A DNA stretch of 64,000 bases, taken from positions 459,617 to 523,616 of the forward strand of contig NZ_PGFV01000004.1 of assembly GCF_021023135.1 (NCBI RefSeq), written 5' to 3'. The stretch comes from Brevibacterium sp. CCUG 69071. GTDB lineage: Bacteria; Actinomycetota; Actinomycetes; Actinomycetales; Brevibacteriaceae. Made by a program: the position numbers and the translations under genes. Of this stretch, positions 16,367 to 25,081 are shown in pieces (the first letter of the stretch is position 1; every line of letters starts with the position of its first letter). The notes beneath the pieces are model-generated. The model was given only the letters and a program-made list of their open reading frames with translations, was not told the DNA's origin and did no database searches.

Positions 16367-18492
16367 TTGCTGTCCTCCTGACCAGTGGTGCGAGTGATGA
16401 TGATATTGGCGGCACTGTCGATGCGCGCTGTGAACTCCGGGTGGAGCGGTACGGTGGAGCCGAACTCTTCGATGATCGCCGGGCCGGAGATCTCGTCCCC
16501 TGCCAGCAGTTCTTCTCGCCAGTAGACCGGGGTATCGACGAAGCCGTGGGACGCGTCGAAGCAGACGGGTCGATTGCCCGTCTTACCTCTCTCGTCGAGG
16601 GGGGCAGCACCATCGGCGGAGGCGATATGGCGGGTCTCGGGACGAGTGATCGGGCCGATGCCGGAGACTCTGAGGTTGACCCATTCGACGAACTGGTCCG
16701 CGGTGTCGGCGAAGTCATAGCCGTAGAGCTTCTTGTGCTCGGCGTGGAAGGCCCGTGTCACCTCGTCGGCCCATTCTCTTGTGACCGGACCCGACGGTGC
16801 GGAGACACGAACCTCGAAGGCCTGACCGAAGTAGCGCAGATCGACCGAACGGTCGAACTGGTGGTTCGAGGCAGGGAAGCCTTCACCATTGAGCGCTTTG
16901 GTGGCGCGATCTGTCAGTCCGGCGAGGAGATCGGCCACCTCGGCGATGTCGAGGCGATCGTCGCGACTGACGTGCGTTTGGACGTAGTCGTTCTTCACGT
17001 CGACCGTGAGCAGGCCGAACGCGGAGACGTTGCCCGGGTTGAGCGGGACGACGACACCTGCGAGGTCGAGAACGTCGACGAGGGTGCAGGCCAGCAGCGA
17101 ACCCGAGCCGCCGAAGGTCGTGAGCATGAAGTCACGCACGTCGAGCCCGCGCTGCACGGAGACCTGGCGCAGAGCGTTAGCCTGATTCCAAGCAGAGATC
17201 TCGAGGATGCCCGTCGCAGCCTTCTCTTCGCTCAGGCCCAGGCGCGTTGCGATGTCGGCGATGCCGGACTTCGCGGCATCGATATTGAGTGGAATCTCCC
17301 CGCCGAGGAGGTGGGGCGGGATTCGTCCGAGGAAGACGTGGGCATCGGTGATCGTAGGTTCGGCTCCGCCGTTGCCGTAGCAGATGGGGCCCGGGTCAGC
17401 GCCCGCCGACTGCGGGCCGACTTTGAGTTGTCCTTCGGGGGTGGTCCACGCGATCGAACCTCCTCCGGCACCGACGGTGACGACATCGATCATCGGAATC
17501 TTCGAGGGGTACACACCGACGGATCCTTCAGTCGTCAGTGCTGGTTCACCGTCGATGACAACTGTGACGTCGGTCGACGTTCCACCGCCATCGCAGGTGA
17601 GCACCTTGTCGAATCCGGCTTCCCGGGCAATGAGTCCCGCGCCCAGGGCACCCGCTGCGGGGCCAGAGAGCACGGTCGTGATCGGCTGGTGGACGACCTC
17701 TTCGGCAGAGAGAACGCCGCCGTTGGACTTCATAATGTAGAAGGGCAGCGTCGAATCTTCTTCGACGCCGGTGTAGGCGTCGAGGCGGTCGTGGATATTA
17801 CGCACGTACATCGAAACCTTGGGCTTGACGGCCGCGTCGACGAGGGTGGTCATTGATCGCTCGTATTCGCGGTATTCGCGCAGCACCTCGGAGCTCAGAG
17901 ACACAGTGGCGTCGGGGTGGACCTCGGTGAGGATTTCACGCATTCTCTGCTCGTGGACAGGATTCGCATAGGCATGGAGGAAGTTCACGCCCAGGGTCAT
18001 GATGCCCTGGTCCTTGAACCACTGCGCGACCTCGCGGGCCTGGGAATCGTCGAAGGGACGTACCTCTTTACCTTCGAAGTCGAATCGTCCGGAGACGGTT
18101 TTGACGAGGTCGGCGGGGACGATCCGGTCAGGCTTCACCCAGAAATAGGAGTTTCCGTAGCCATCAGGGACGGCCTGACGAGCGATCTCGAGGATGAATT
18201 CGTAGCCTTCGGTCGTAATGAAGCCGAGACGGTCGAGTTTTCCTTCGAGCAGTTGGTTCGTGGCGACGGTTGTACCGTGGCTGACTGCGCTGATGTGCTC
18301 AGCAGACACCGTGTCTCCGAGCAGCGCGAGGACCTTGTCGATGCCGTTGATGAAGCCATCGGCAGGATTAGACGGAGTAGAAGGTGTCTTCGTCGTCGTC
18401 AGTGTGCCAGTGGTTTCGTCGAATGCGACGATGTCAGTGAATGTTCCGCCGGTGTCTATGCCGATGCGGATCCGTGGTGCTTGGGGCGACAT
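16363..18492 (-). CDS. hyuA: Hydantoinase A/oxoprolinase family protein (HyuA)
   Basis: 709 residues from ATG 18492. The phosphate-1 loop of the ASKHA ATPase fold is GIDTGGTFTDIV (11-22); further family blocks are VSHGTTVATNQLLEGK, TEGYEFILEIARQ, KSNGGVLSAEE, LSGPAAGALGAG, CDGGGTSTDV and VGAGGGSIAW. It supplies ATP activation for the HyuAB ring-opening enzyme. AAGGACG upstream of ATG 18492 supports this start; ATG 18528 in the same frame would add 12 residues. It is the first gene of a tightly coupled hyuA-hyuB-carbamate kinase run, followed by the Mo-enzyme maturation genes. Confidence 0.92.
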   Translation of the reverse strand: MSPQAPRIRIGIDTGGTFTDIVAFDETTGTLTTTKTPSTPSNPADGFINGIDKVLALLGDTVSAEHISAVSHGTTVATNQLLEGKLDRLGFITTEGYEFILEIARQAVPDGYGNSYFWVKPDRIVPADLVKTVSGRFDFEGKEVRPFDDSQAREVAQWFKDQGIMTLGVNFLHAYANPVHEQRMREILTEVHPDATVSLSSEVLREYREYERSMTTLVDAAVKPKVSMYVRNIHDRLDAYTGVEEDSTLPFYIMKSNGGVLSAEEVVHQPITTVLSGPAAGALGAGLIAREAGFDKVLTCDGGGTSTDVTVVIDGEPALTTEGSVGVYPSKIPMIDVVTVGAGGGSIAWTTPEGQLKVGPQSAGADPGPICYGNGGAEPTITDAHVFLGRIPPHLLGGEIPLNIDAAKSGIADIATRLGLSEEKAATGILEISAWNQANALRQVSVQRGLDVRDFMLTTFGGSGSLLACTLVDVLDLAGVVVPLNPGNVSAFGLLTVDVKNDYVQTHVSRDDRLDIAEVADLLAGLTDRATKALNGEGFPASNHQFDRSVDLRYFGQAFEVRVSAPSGPVTREWADEVTRAFHAEHKKLYGYDFADTADQFVEWVNLRVSGIGPITRPETRHIASADGAAPLDERGKTGNRPVCFDASHGFVDTPVYWREELLAGDEISGPAIIEEFGSTVPLHPEFTARIDSAANIIITRTTGQEDSK

Positions 18493-18635
18493 CTTCGTCC
18501 TTCCAGGTCGCGTGGGATTTGTCACCATCTTTCCCGGTGCCCACGCTCACTGAACCGGCAAGTGATGACAAACGCACTGGAGTTTGTTGGCGAGAGTTCA
18601 CAACTGACCGATTCGCCCAAGGAATCACTGGAGAA

Positions 18636-19523
18636 TCACTCGTCGAGGTTGCCGAAGAGTTCCCCGATGATCACTTCGTCGACGGCCCTGGCCTCACGAC
18701 CGAGAATCGCCGGGATCCCCGAGGACCCACATGGCAGCCCGTAGTAGTCGTAGTAGTCGAACATCGCAGTCAGCCATTCGCGTTCACGGGCGTCGAGGCC
18801 CGATTCAGCGCCGCGTGCTTCTTGCTCGCGCGCCCAGTCCGCGGGGGTGATGACGTTCAGCGCCACCGCGGTGCCGAGGACCCGGCTGGCCACCTGTACG
18901 ACCTCCCGGATGCTCACAAGCCGCGGCCCTCCGAGTTCGAGGGTTGCCCCGAGGTGGTCGTTGCTCGTCAGCAGGCGGGCGGCCGCTTCGCCGACATCGC
19001 GCAGGCCGATGAGACCGAAGGGCGTGTCCGGGTTATAGGCCACACTAATCCCGGGGCTGGCGCTGCGCAGCCCCGGAAGAACATTGTCGACATAGGCGCA
19101 GGGTTGGACGATGGTGAAGGGTAGAGAACTTCTGCGCACCCGGTCCTCAGACTCGGCCTTCGCCAGATGGTGCGGCATCGAAGGCGCATAGGCAGCGGCG
19201 ACCGAGTGATAGACGATCCGCTCGATCCCGGCCAAGTGGCAGGCGTTGAGGAGCTTCTCCGTCAGCTCGAGCTCGTCGCCGTGCAGGTTCGGCGCCATAA
19301 GGTAGGCAGCTTGGCAGCCCCGCAGCGCAGCGACAGGATCGGTCAGTTCCTTGCGCCCCAAAGGGACCGGTAAAGCGCCTAAGGCACGGACCGCCTCGGC
19401 GATGGCACGCCCGGTTTTGCCCGTACCTGAGACGATGGCGATCCTGCGCGCCGGTGCGCCATCGCCCGTTGCCGATGTGGCATTACCTGTGATCGGCGAC
19501 GTCGTGGAGAAAGCTGAGCTCAT
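18636..19523 (-). CDS. NmrA-like atypical short-chain dehydrogenase / NAD(P)-binding protein
   Basis: 295 residues. The nucleotide-binding loop is IAIVSGTGKTGRAIAEAV (28-45), the T-G-x-x-G-like pattern of atypical SDRs of the NmrA/HSCARG type. A tyrosine-containing segment VYHSVAAAYAPSMPHHLAKAESEDRVRRS and the FTIVQPCAYVDNVLPGL strand follow. No strict SDR catalytic Y-x3-K is evident, so it may be a redox sensor rather than an enzyme. The first ~25 residues are low-complexity. It is coupled (ATGA) to the MocA-like gene upstream and lies 143 bases before hyuA. Its role in the pathway is unknown. Confidence 0.75.
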   Translation of the reverse strand: MSSAFSTTSPITGNATSATGDGAPARRIAIVSGTGKTGRAIAEAVRALGALPVPLGRKELTDPVAALRGCQAAYLMAPNLHGDELELTEKLLNACHLAGIERIVYHSVAAAYAPSMPHHLAKAESEDRVRRSSLPFTIVQPCAYVDNVLPGLRSASPGISVAYNPDTPFGLIGLRDVGEAAARLLTSNDHLGATLELGGPRLVSIREVVQVASRVLGTAVALNVITPADWAREQEARGAESGLDAREREWLTAMFDYYDYYGLPCGSSGIPAILGREARAVDEVIIGELFGNLDE

Positions 19524-20158
19524 GTGTCATGTCCTTTCAGGTGCAGCCCCCTGCGGGCCGCCGATTCGGGAGTGTCGAGATCGATGATTCCACTGCGCTC
19601 TGGCGGCAGAAGGTCGGCGCATTCGATGCCGCTGACCTCGTGGAGAGCCAGCATGGTGCGTAAGCCTTTGTCTCCGTGAGCGGAGTCGATCGCTTCGGCA
19701 AAGTGGTCTCGGCCAATCGCGACGGGGTGTCCGGGAACCGAGTTCCAATGGGCACGCGCCAGGGCGCCGAGGGTCAGCGCATCGAGCATACGACCATAAG
19801 CCTCGGCAGGGACATCAGGGAGATCGACGAGGGAGATGACTGCACCGGAAGCACCGTGTGGAACTGCCTGCAGGCCCGCCCGCAGAGACGTGCTCAACCC
19901 TTCGCCGAAACATGGGTTCTCAACCACCCGCGCCCGAGATGTGACGAGCCGGGAGGCTTCCGCAATGCAGGGGCCGAGCACGACGAGTACGTCCGCGTCG
20001 AAACCACGTGAGGCGGCAGCTTCAGACATCCGCTCGACCTGTCTGGCCACAAGTGACGTGCCATCCTCGTAGTGCAAGAGAGCCTTCGGTCCTCCCATGC
20101 GCGTGCCGCTTCCGGCCGCGAGGAGAACCAGACTCGGCACCTCAGTCGGCTGATCCAC
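19520..20158 (-). CDS. MobA/MocA-like nucleotidyltransferase (Mo-cofactor cytidylyltransferase type)
   Basis: 212 residues with the GT-A nucleotide-binding start SLVLLAAGSGTRMGGPKALL (9-28), a mid-protein VISLVDLPDVPAEAYGRML carrying the metal-binding Asp, and PGHPVAIGRDHF, the P-x-x-P-x-x-I signature of MocA proteins. MocA attaches CMP to molybdopterin to make the cytosine dinucleotide cofactor used by CO-dehydrogenase-type and bacterial xanthine dehydrogenase enzymes. That fits the Mo hydroxylase and xdhC/coxDE in this island. The start is GTG 20158. It is the first gene of the minus-strand run that continues through hyuA. Confidence 0.86.
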   Translation of the reverse strand: MDQPTEVPSLVLLAAGSGTRMGGPKALLHYEDGTSLVARQVERMSEAAASRGFDADVLVVLGPCIAEASRLVTSRARVVENPCFGEGLSTSLRAGLQAVPHGASGAVISLVDLPDVPAEAYGRMLDALTLGALARAHWNSVPGHPVAIGRDHFAEAIDSAHGDKGLRTMLALHEVSGIECADLLPPERSGIIDLDTPESAARRGLHLKGHDT

Positions 20159-20308
20159 GTGACCAGGCTCTCACATTAGACGCGACGTTCCACTTGCTCA
20201 GCGGCCGTGAGCTTCGGCGCTAAGGCGGTATGGCGGCCTTCCAGCGGCCCGAAGTTGCAGCCGTGAGCTTGCTTCCAGAACATGTTCGGCCCTGTCTTGG
20301 CTTACTGT

Positions 20309-20437
20309 CTACTGGGCAAGCGGCCTAATCTGCAGATACATTCTGGCCATTGACCCTTTGATTTCGAGAACAGAAGCAATTTTGCCCAGCTTCAACACCT
20401 CCGCGCTCAGTACTGTAAGGAAACGGCGAGCAAACAT
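20309..20437 (-). CDS. Possible 42-residue protein coupled to the ABC-2 permease
   Basis: An ATG-started frame begins on the last base of the permease stop codon (TGATG), the usual geometry of translational coupling, and encodes a 42-residue basic, partly hydrophobic peptide (MFARRFLTVLSAEVLKLGKI at the N-terminus). It is not a recognised family. The stretch is visibly less GC-rich than its surroundings, which could equally mean non-coding or decayed DNA. Only the start geometry supports it. Confidence 0.25.
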   Translation of the reverse strand: MFARRFLTVLSAEVLKLGKIASVLEIKGSMARMYLQIRPLAQ

Positions 20438-21171
20438 CACGGCGTCCGACGCCGCAGGGTCAGTGATCCGACGATGACGGCGCCGACGATCCAGCAGCCG
20501 ATGAAGAGGATCCGCAGCCAGATATAGGACACAGCCTCCGCACCCGTGGACACGGCGTTCAATGCGTCGATCGCATGCGACAGCGGCAGCCAGTCGCCGA
20601 TGACCTCGAGCACCTCGGGCAGCTGATCTCGAGGCAGGAAGATCCCGCCGAGGAGGATCTGCGGGAAGATGAGAACCGGCATGAACTGGACGACCTGGAA
20701 CTCCGTGCGGGCGAAGGCACTGGCGAGCAGGCCCAGGGCCGTGCCGAGCAGCGCGTCGGCGATCGCGACCGCGAAGAGCAGCCACAGGGACTCCTCGATC
20801 TCGAGCCCGCACACCCAGGTCGCGAAGCCGACGGCGATCGCCGTCTGCACGATGGCGAGCAGTCCGAAGGCGAGCGCATAGCCGAGGATGAAGTCCCCAC
20901 GTCCCAGCGGCATCGAGAGCAGACGCTCCAGCGTGCCGCTGCGGCGTTCGCGCAGGGTGGAGATGCTTGTGACGAGGAACATGACGATGAAGGGGAAGAG
21001 CGCGAGGATAGCCGGGCCGATCGTGGCGAAGACGTTCGTCTCATCGAAGATCCAGGCAACGAGTCCGATGAGGAGGCTCGGCACCACGAGCAGCAGAGCG
21101 ATGGTGCGGGGGTCATTGCGGATCTGCAGCAGGACGCGGCCTGCGGTGGCGAAGGTACGAGTCGGAGTCAT
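20437..21171 (-). CDS. ABC-2 type transporter permease
   Basis: 244 residues with six hydrophobic segments (about 25-42, 50-70, 95-118, 128-150, 163-180, 215-235) and the ABC-2 signature region STLRERRSGTLERLLSMPLGRGDFILG plus the LLGGIFLPRDQLPEVLEVIGDWLPLSHAIDAL motif near the C-terminus. This is the membrane half of a DrrB/YadH-type drug or lipid exporter. Its ATG overlaps the stop of the ATPase gene by four bases. With the upstream TetR it forms a typical inducible efflux module. Confidence 0.92.
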   Translation of the reverse strand: MTPTRTFATAGRVLLQIRNDPRTIALLLVVPSLLIGLVAWIFDETNVFATIGPAILALFPFIVMFLVTSISTLRERRSGTLERLLSMPLGRGDFILGYALAFGLLAIVQTAIAVGFATWVCGLEIEESLWLLFAVAIADALLGTALGLLASAFARTEFQVVQFMPVLIFPQILLGGIFLPRDQLPEVLEVIGDWLPLSHAIDALNAVSTGAEAVSYIWLRILFIGCWIVGAVIVGSLTLRRRTP

Positions 21172-21980
21172 CGGGCACCCGACTTCCGCGTCCGCTCGGC
21201 TCGGCCGCCTCGGCGGGTCTGTCGACTTCCGCCTGCGAGAAGATGCGTTCGCGAGTGCGCGGGACGGGATTCCTCGGACTCGATGATGGCGAGGAAGGCG
21301 TCCTCGGCGGTGTCTGCCCCAGTGGTCTCGAGCAGCGCATGCGGGCTGGTGTCTGCGATAAGCTCGCCCTCGCGCATGAGCAGCAGCCGGTCGCAGCGAG
21401 TGGCCTCGTCCATCACGTGGCTCGAGACGAGCAGGGTAGTGCCGTCGTCGGCGAGTCCGCGGAAGATGTCCCAGAGGTCGGCGCGCAGCACCGGATCGAG
21501 GCCGACGGTCGGTTCGTCGAGGACGAGCAGCTCCGGGGATCCGAGCATCGCCGCGGCCAGGGAGACTCGGTTGGCCTGACCGCCGGAGAGCGTCCTGGCG
21601 AGTCGGTCGGCCTGCCCGGTGAGATCCGTACGTTCGATGACTCGATCGACATCGGCAAGCGGTGCTCCCTGGATCCGCGCGAAGTAGCGGAGGTTCTGGC
21701 GCACGGAGAGATCGTCGTAGATGCTCGCCTGCTGGGTCATGTAGCCCACCCGGTGGCGCAGAGAAGCACTCCCCGCCGTCTGGCCGAAGACCGTGAGCGA
21801 TCCGCCGGCGATGATCTGGACGCCGACGACGGCCCGCATCAGCGTCGTCTTGCCGCTGCCGCTGGGGCCGAGCAGCCCGACGATCGCACCCTTGGGCACA
21901 GTGAGGTCGAGGCCGTCGATGACCATCGACTTCCCACGCCGGATGCGCAGTCCGCGAGCCTCGATCGAATTATTCATCAT
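21168..21980 (-). CDS. ABC transporter ATP-binding protein (drug-exporter type)
   Basis: About 270 residues. Walker A is GPSGSGKTT, the Q-loop sits in GYMTQQASIYDDLSV, the signature is LSGGQANRVSLAAAM, Walker B is LLVLDEPTVGLDP and the H-loop SSHV. This is the DrrA/CcmA-like family that powers ABC-2 permeases. Two in-frame ATGs (21980 and 21977) lie inside a perfect 18-bp palindrome and no clear ribosome site precedes them, so the mRNA may be leaderless and repressor-gated. A longer frame starting at a TTG (22016) is rejected. Confidence 0.92.
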   Translation of the reverse strand: MMNNSIEARGLRIRRGKSMVIDGLDLTVPKGAIVGLLGPSGSGKTTLMRAVVGVQIIAGGSLTVFGQTAGSASLRHRVGYMTQQASIYDDLSVRQNLRYFARIQGAPLADVDRVIERTDLTGQADRLARTLSGGQANRVSLAAAMLGSPELLVLDEPTVGLDPVLRADLWDIFRGLADDGTTLLVSSHVMDEATRCDRLLLMREGELIADTSPHALLETTGADTAEDAFLAIIESEESRPAHSRTHLLAGGSRQTRRGGRAERTRKSGAR

Positions 21981-21989
21981 ATGATGAAT
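21972..21989. promoter_or_regulatory. 18-bp perfect palindrome, likely TetR operator on the ABC ATPase start codon
   Basis: ATTCATCATATGATGAAT reads identically on both strands and covers both candidate start codons of the exporter ATPase. It lies 70 bases downstream of the tetR stop, between the regulator and the genes it probably controls. Length and symmetry are typical of TetR operators. Confidence 0.65.
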
Positions 21990-22058
21990 TAGACGCTTCG
22001 ATCGCTTTCTCGTCAAGACCTGCGCAGCGATCAGCCGCCTCGATGGACCCGCCGCCGA

Positions 22059-22694
22059 TCAATCCTCCACCCGCACTCCCTCGATATGGCCCTGCACCGC
22101 AGGGACGGTCGCCGCGATGACACCTTCGATGGGCTGGAAGACGAGCGGCTCGACCTCGACGACGTGCCTGAGCATGAGCACTCCGGCGATCTGGGAGATC
22201 ACCATCGATGCCCGGCCTCGCGCCTCCTCGGCGTCGACACCGCTGCCCTCGATCCGTTCGGCCACCGCTGACATGAGTTCGCGCAGGAGGAACTGGCGGA
22301 GGAGCCGACCTGCGGCCGAACCGGTGACGACCGAACGCAGCACGGTCACTCCCACGTGTTTGAGCTTCGGATCCTCCCACGCCAGCAGCACCGTGCGCAC
22401 GATCGAGCCCCCGAGCTCGGGAAACGGCGCGTCGAGGGCAGCGGCGATGATCCGGTCGGGACGGACGGGAAGCTTGACCACCTCGGCGAACAGGCCGGCC
22501 TTCGTCTCGAAGTAGTGGTGGACGAGCGCCGCGTCGACCTCTGCCCGACGGGCGATGCCGCGCATGCTCGTGCCGTCGTAGCCTTTGTCCGAGAATTCGG
22601 CGGCGGCCGCCTCAGCGATCCGGGTTCGCGTGTCCCCGCTCTGCCCCTTGCGCGGACGCCCGCGACGACGGGGCGCGGATCCTGACTCGACCAT
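22059..22694 (-). CDS. TetR-family transcriptional repressor
   Basis: 211 residues from ATG 22694. The N-terminal helix-turn-helix is IAEAAAAEFSDKGYDGTSMRGIARRAEVDAALVHHYFETKAGLFAEVV, preceded by an Arg-rich arm (RRRGRPRKG). The C-terminal domain (LPVRPDRIIAAALD ... LLRQFLLRELM) matches the TetR ligand-binding type often seen beside ABC-2 exporters. ATG 22706 is an equally possible start (215 aa). It precedes the exporter on the same strand and probably represses it through the palindrome at 21972-21989. Confidence 0.9.
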   Translation of the reverse strand: MVESGSAPRRRGRPRKGQSGDTRTRIAEAAAAEFSDKGYDGTSMRGIARRAEVDAALVHHYFETKAGLFAEVVKLPVRPDRIIAAALDAPFPELGGSIVRTVLLAWEDPKLKHVGVTVLRSVVTGSAAGRLLRQFLLRELMSAVAERIEGSGVDAEEARGRASMVISQIAGVLMLRHVVEVEPLVFQPIEGVIAATVPAVQGHIEGVRVED

Positions 22695-22941
22695 GCCACT
22701 CAGCATAGACAATGTCGGACACTGCCGTCGGAGATCGATGATCTGTCCAGCCGACCTGGCCATCCGGCCCAGCCGCCCGGCCCATCCGACTCGAGTGCGC
22801 GAACCGCGAAAGGTCTGCACATCGATCCGAAATTCTGGGCAAAGGTTTCCGAAACGGGCCTCTGGATGGTCGGAACCACCTCGGCGGGGGTCATACGGTG
22901 GATGGAGACCATCCCCACAGCGAAAGGATCCTCGATTCCCC

Positions 22942-24258
22942 ATGTACCGGCAGTCATCGAAATTGGCCAATGTCCTCTACGACATTCGGGGACCCGTTCT
23001 CGAAGAGGCCGAGGCGATGGAAGCCAAAGGCCACACCATCCTCAAACTCAACATCGGCAATCCCGCACCCTTCGGCTTCGAAGCCCCCGAGGCGATCGTC
23101 CACGACATGGTCAACCACCTTCCCGTGGCGCAGGGGTATTCGGACTCCCGCGGGATCCTCTCCGGCCGTCGTGCCGTCGTCCAGTATTACGAGACGCGCG
23201 GGATCCACAATCTCGACACCCCCGAGGTGTTCCTCGGCAACGGTGTCAGTGAGCTCATCACCCTGTCGCTGCAGGCTCTGTGCAACCCTGGCGACGAGAT
23301 CCTCGTTCCCAGCCCGGACTACCCGCTGTGGACCGCATCGGTGGCGCTGTCCGGAGGAACGCCGAAGCACTACCTGTGCGACGAATCCACGGCTTGGCAG
23401 CCCGATCTCGACGACCTCGAATCGAAGATCACCGAGAACACCCGCGGCATCGTCGTCATCAACCCGAACAACCCCACCGGCGCCGTCTACTCACGCGAGA
23501 CGCTGAAGAAGATCGTCGACATCGCCCGCCGCCACGATCTCATCATCTTCGCTGACGAGATCTACGAGAAGATCACCTATGACGGTGTCGAACTCGTCAA
23601 CATGGCCACCATCACCGGCGACGATGTGCTGTGCCTGACCTACTCGGGGCTGTCGAAGGCCTACCGGATCGCCGGATACCGTGCCGGCTGGCTGGCCATC
23701 ACGGGCCCTCTGAGCGAGGCGAAGAGCTACCTCGAAGGCATCAAACTGCTGGCGAACATGCGCATGTGCGCGAACGTCCCGGCCCAGCACGCGATTCAGG
23801 CGGCACTGGGAGGAAAGCAGTCGATCGACGACCTCGTCCTGCCGCAGGGACGCCTCGGCGCGCAGATGGATCTCGCGCACAAGGGGCTGAACTCCATCGA
23901 CGGCGTCTCCGCACACCGGGCCAGCGGAGCCCTGTACATGTTCGCGAAGCTCGACGTGGAGAAGTTCAACATCACCGACGACGAGCAGTTCGCCCTCGAC
24001 CTGCTCCGCGAGCAGAAGATCCTCGTCTCCCACGGCACCGCCTTCAACTGGTCGCGGCCGGACCACTTCCGACTCGTCACCCTGCCCTCGGTCGAGGTGC
24101 TCGACGAATCGATCAACCGCCTCGGCGAATTCCTCTCCGGGTATCAGCAGGTCGCGAGCACCACCTGCGAGCTGCCGATCGTGCGGGAGAATGCCGCCGC
24201 TGCTGGCGCCGCCGCTACCGCCTCGGAGGTCAACACCGGTTCCGCCGCCGCGGGGTGA
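22942..24258 (+). CDS. PLP-dependent aminotransferase, alanine aminotransferase (AlaA/AlaC) type
   Basis: 438 residues of fold-type I class I/II aminotransferase. Conserved segments are LKLNIGNPAPFGFEAPEAI, NGVSELITLSLQALCNPGDEILVPSPDYPLW, VVINPNNPTGAVYS, the cofactor Asp/Tyr in FADEIYEKI and the Schiff-base Lys239 in SGLSKAYRIAGYRAGW. Such enzymes make alanine from pyruvate and glutamate. ATG 22942 follows AAAGGA and the typical N-terminus MYRQSSKLANVLYDIRGP; the open frame further upstream overlaps tetR and is rejected. The last ~25 residues are an Ala/Thr/Ser-rich tail beyond the family end. Divergent from tetR. Confidence 0.94.
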   Translation: MYRQSSKLANVLYDIRGPVLEEAEAMEAKGHTILKLNIGNPAPFGFEAPEAIVHDMVNHLPVAQGYSDSRGILSGRRAVVQYYETRGIHNLDTPEVFLGNGVSELITLSLQALCNPGDEILVPSPDYPLWTASVALSGGTPKHYLCDESTAWQPDLDDLESKITENTRGIVVINPNNPTGAVYSRETLKKIVDIARRHDLIIFADEIYEKITYDGVELVNMATITGDDVLCLTYSGLSKAYRIAGYRAGWLAITGPLSEAKSYLEGIKLLANMRMCANVPAQHAIQAALGGKQSIDDLVLPQGRLGAQMDLAHKGLNSIDGVSAHRASGALYMFAKLDVEKFNITDDEQFALDLLREQKILVSHGTAFNWSRPDHFRLVTLPSVEVLDESINRLGEFLSGYQQVASTTCELPIVRENAAAAGAAATASEVNTGSAAAG

Positions 24259-24281
24259 TTCGCCACTGCGACAATGGGAGC

Positions 24282-25013
24282 ATGGCAGATGTCGGAGGAG
24301 GTCAGGCGAAGGATCGTCCGCGGTCGCGTCTGCGCATAAGTCTTTCGGTCATCGCCATCGTGCTCGCCGCGGCTCTGTTCCTCGGCTGCGTGTGGTGGTT
24401 CGCCATCGTGCCCGTCCATCGTCCGACTCTGGACCGGGGCGCGGGTGAGGTTCATGCGATCGATGTGTCGAACCATCAGGGGGTCATCGACTGGAACTCC
24501 GTGGCAGACGATGGAATCGGCGCCGCGATGATCAAAGCCACCGAAGGCGACGACTACGTCGATCCTCGATTCGGTGAGAACTGGAAGCAGGTCTCAGCCA
24601 CCTCCATCCGCCGAGGCGCCTACCATTTCTTCACCCTGTGCTCGTCGGGAGCCGACCAGGCCGCGAACTTTCTGCGCGAAGCACCTCCCGACCAGCGAGC
24701 ATTGGCACCGGTCGTCGACCTCGAACTCATCGGTGCCTGCACTCGTCGTCCCCCGCAGTCCGAGGTCGATGAAGAGCTCGGCGACTTCCGGCGCATCGTC
24801 GAGGCCGCCTGGGATCGGCCGCTGCTCGTCTACGCACGCGGCTCATTCACCACGAAGTATTCGATCGGTTCCCTGGCCGACCGTCCGCAGTGGGTCACAC
24901 ATTTCTTCCTCAGACCGCCCACTGACGAATGGACGATGTGGCAGATCCACTATTTCGCCAGGGTCGACGGCATCGACGGAAAGGTCGACCTCGACGTGCT
25001 CAGGCTCGGCTGA
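24282..25013 (+). CDS. Membrane-anchored glycoside hydrolase family 25 muramidase
   Basis: 243 residues. A basic N-terminus and one hydrophobic segment (about 19-43) anchor or secrete the protein. The GH25 domain follows: the first catalytic aspartate region AIDVSNHQGVIDW (D61), IKATEGDDYVDPRF, RRGAYHFFTLCSSGADQAANF and the catalytic DLEL strand in APVVDLELIG. GH25 enzymes cleave N-acetylmuramoyl bonds in peptidoglycan and act outside the cell in wall turnover. It begins 23 bases after the aminotransferase. The GGGAG before ATG 24282 is unusually close to the start. Confidence 0.88.
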   Translation: MADVGGGQAKDRPRSRLRISLSVIAIVLAAALFLGCVWWFAIVPVHRPTLDRGAGEVHAIDVSNHQGVIDWNSVADDGIGAAMIKATEGDDYVDPRFGENWKQVSATSIRRGAYHFFTLCSSGADQAANFLREAPPDQRALAPVVDLELIGACTRRPPQSEVDEELGDFRRIVEAAWDRPLLVYARGSFTTKYSIGSLADRPQWVTHFFLRPPTDEWTMWQIHYFARVDGIDGKVDLDVLRLG

Positions 25014-25081
25014 GGGAACGAGCGTCGCCGCCGAGCGCGGCCGGCTGAGCTCTCAACCGGGCAAGGCGGCCGAACCCAGGC

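Noticed and set aside
16333..17856. 507-codon plus-strand frame
   Set aside because: Antisense of hyuA, whose ATPase and family motifs are intact.
20176..20283. 35-codon minus-strand frame 17 bases upstream of the MocA-like gene (possible leader peptide)
   Set aside because: No convincing ribosome site and no attenuator hairpin follows; chance occurrence in a gene-free seam is as likely.
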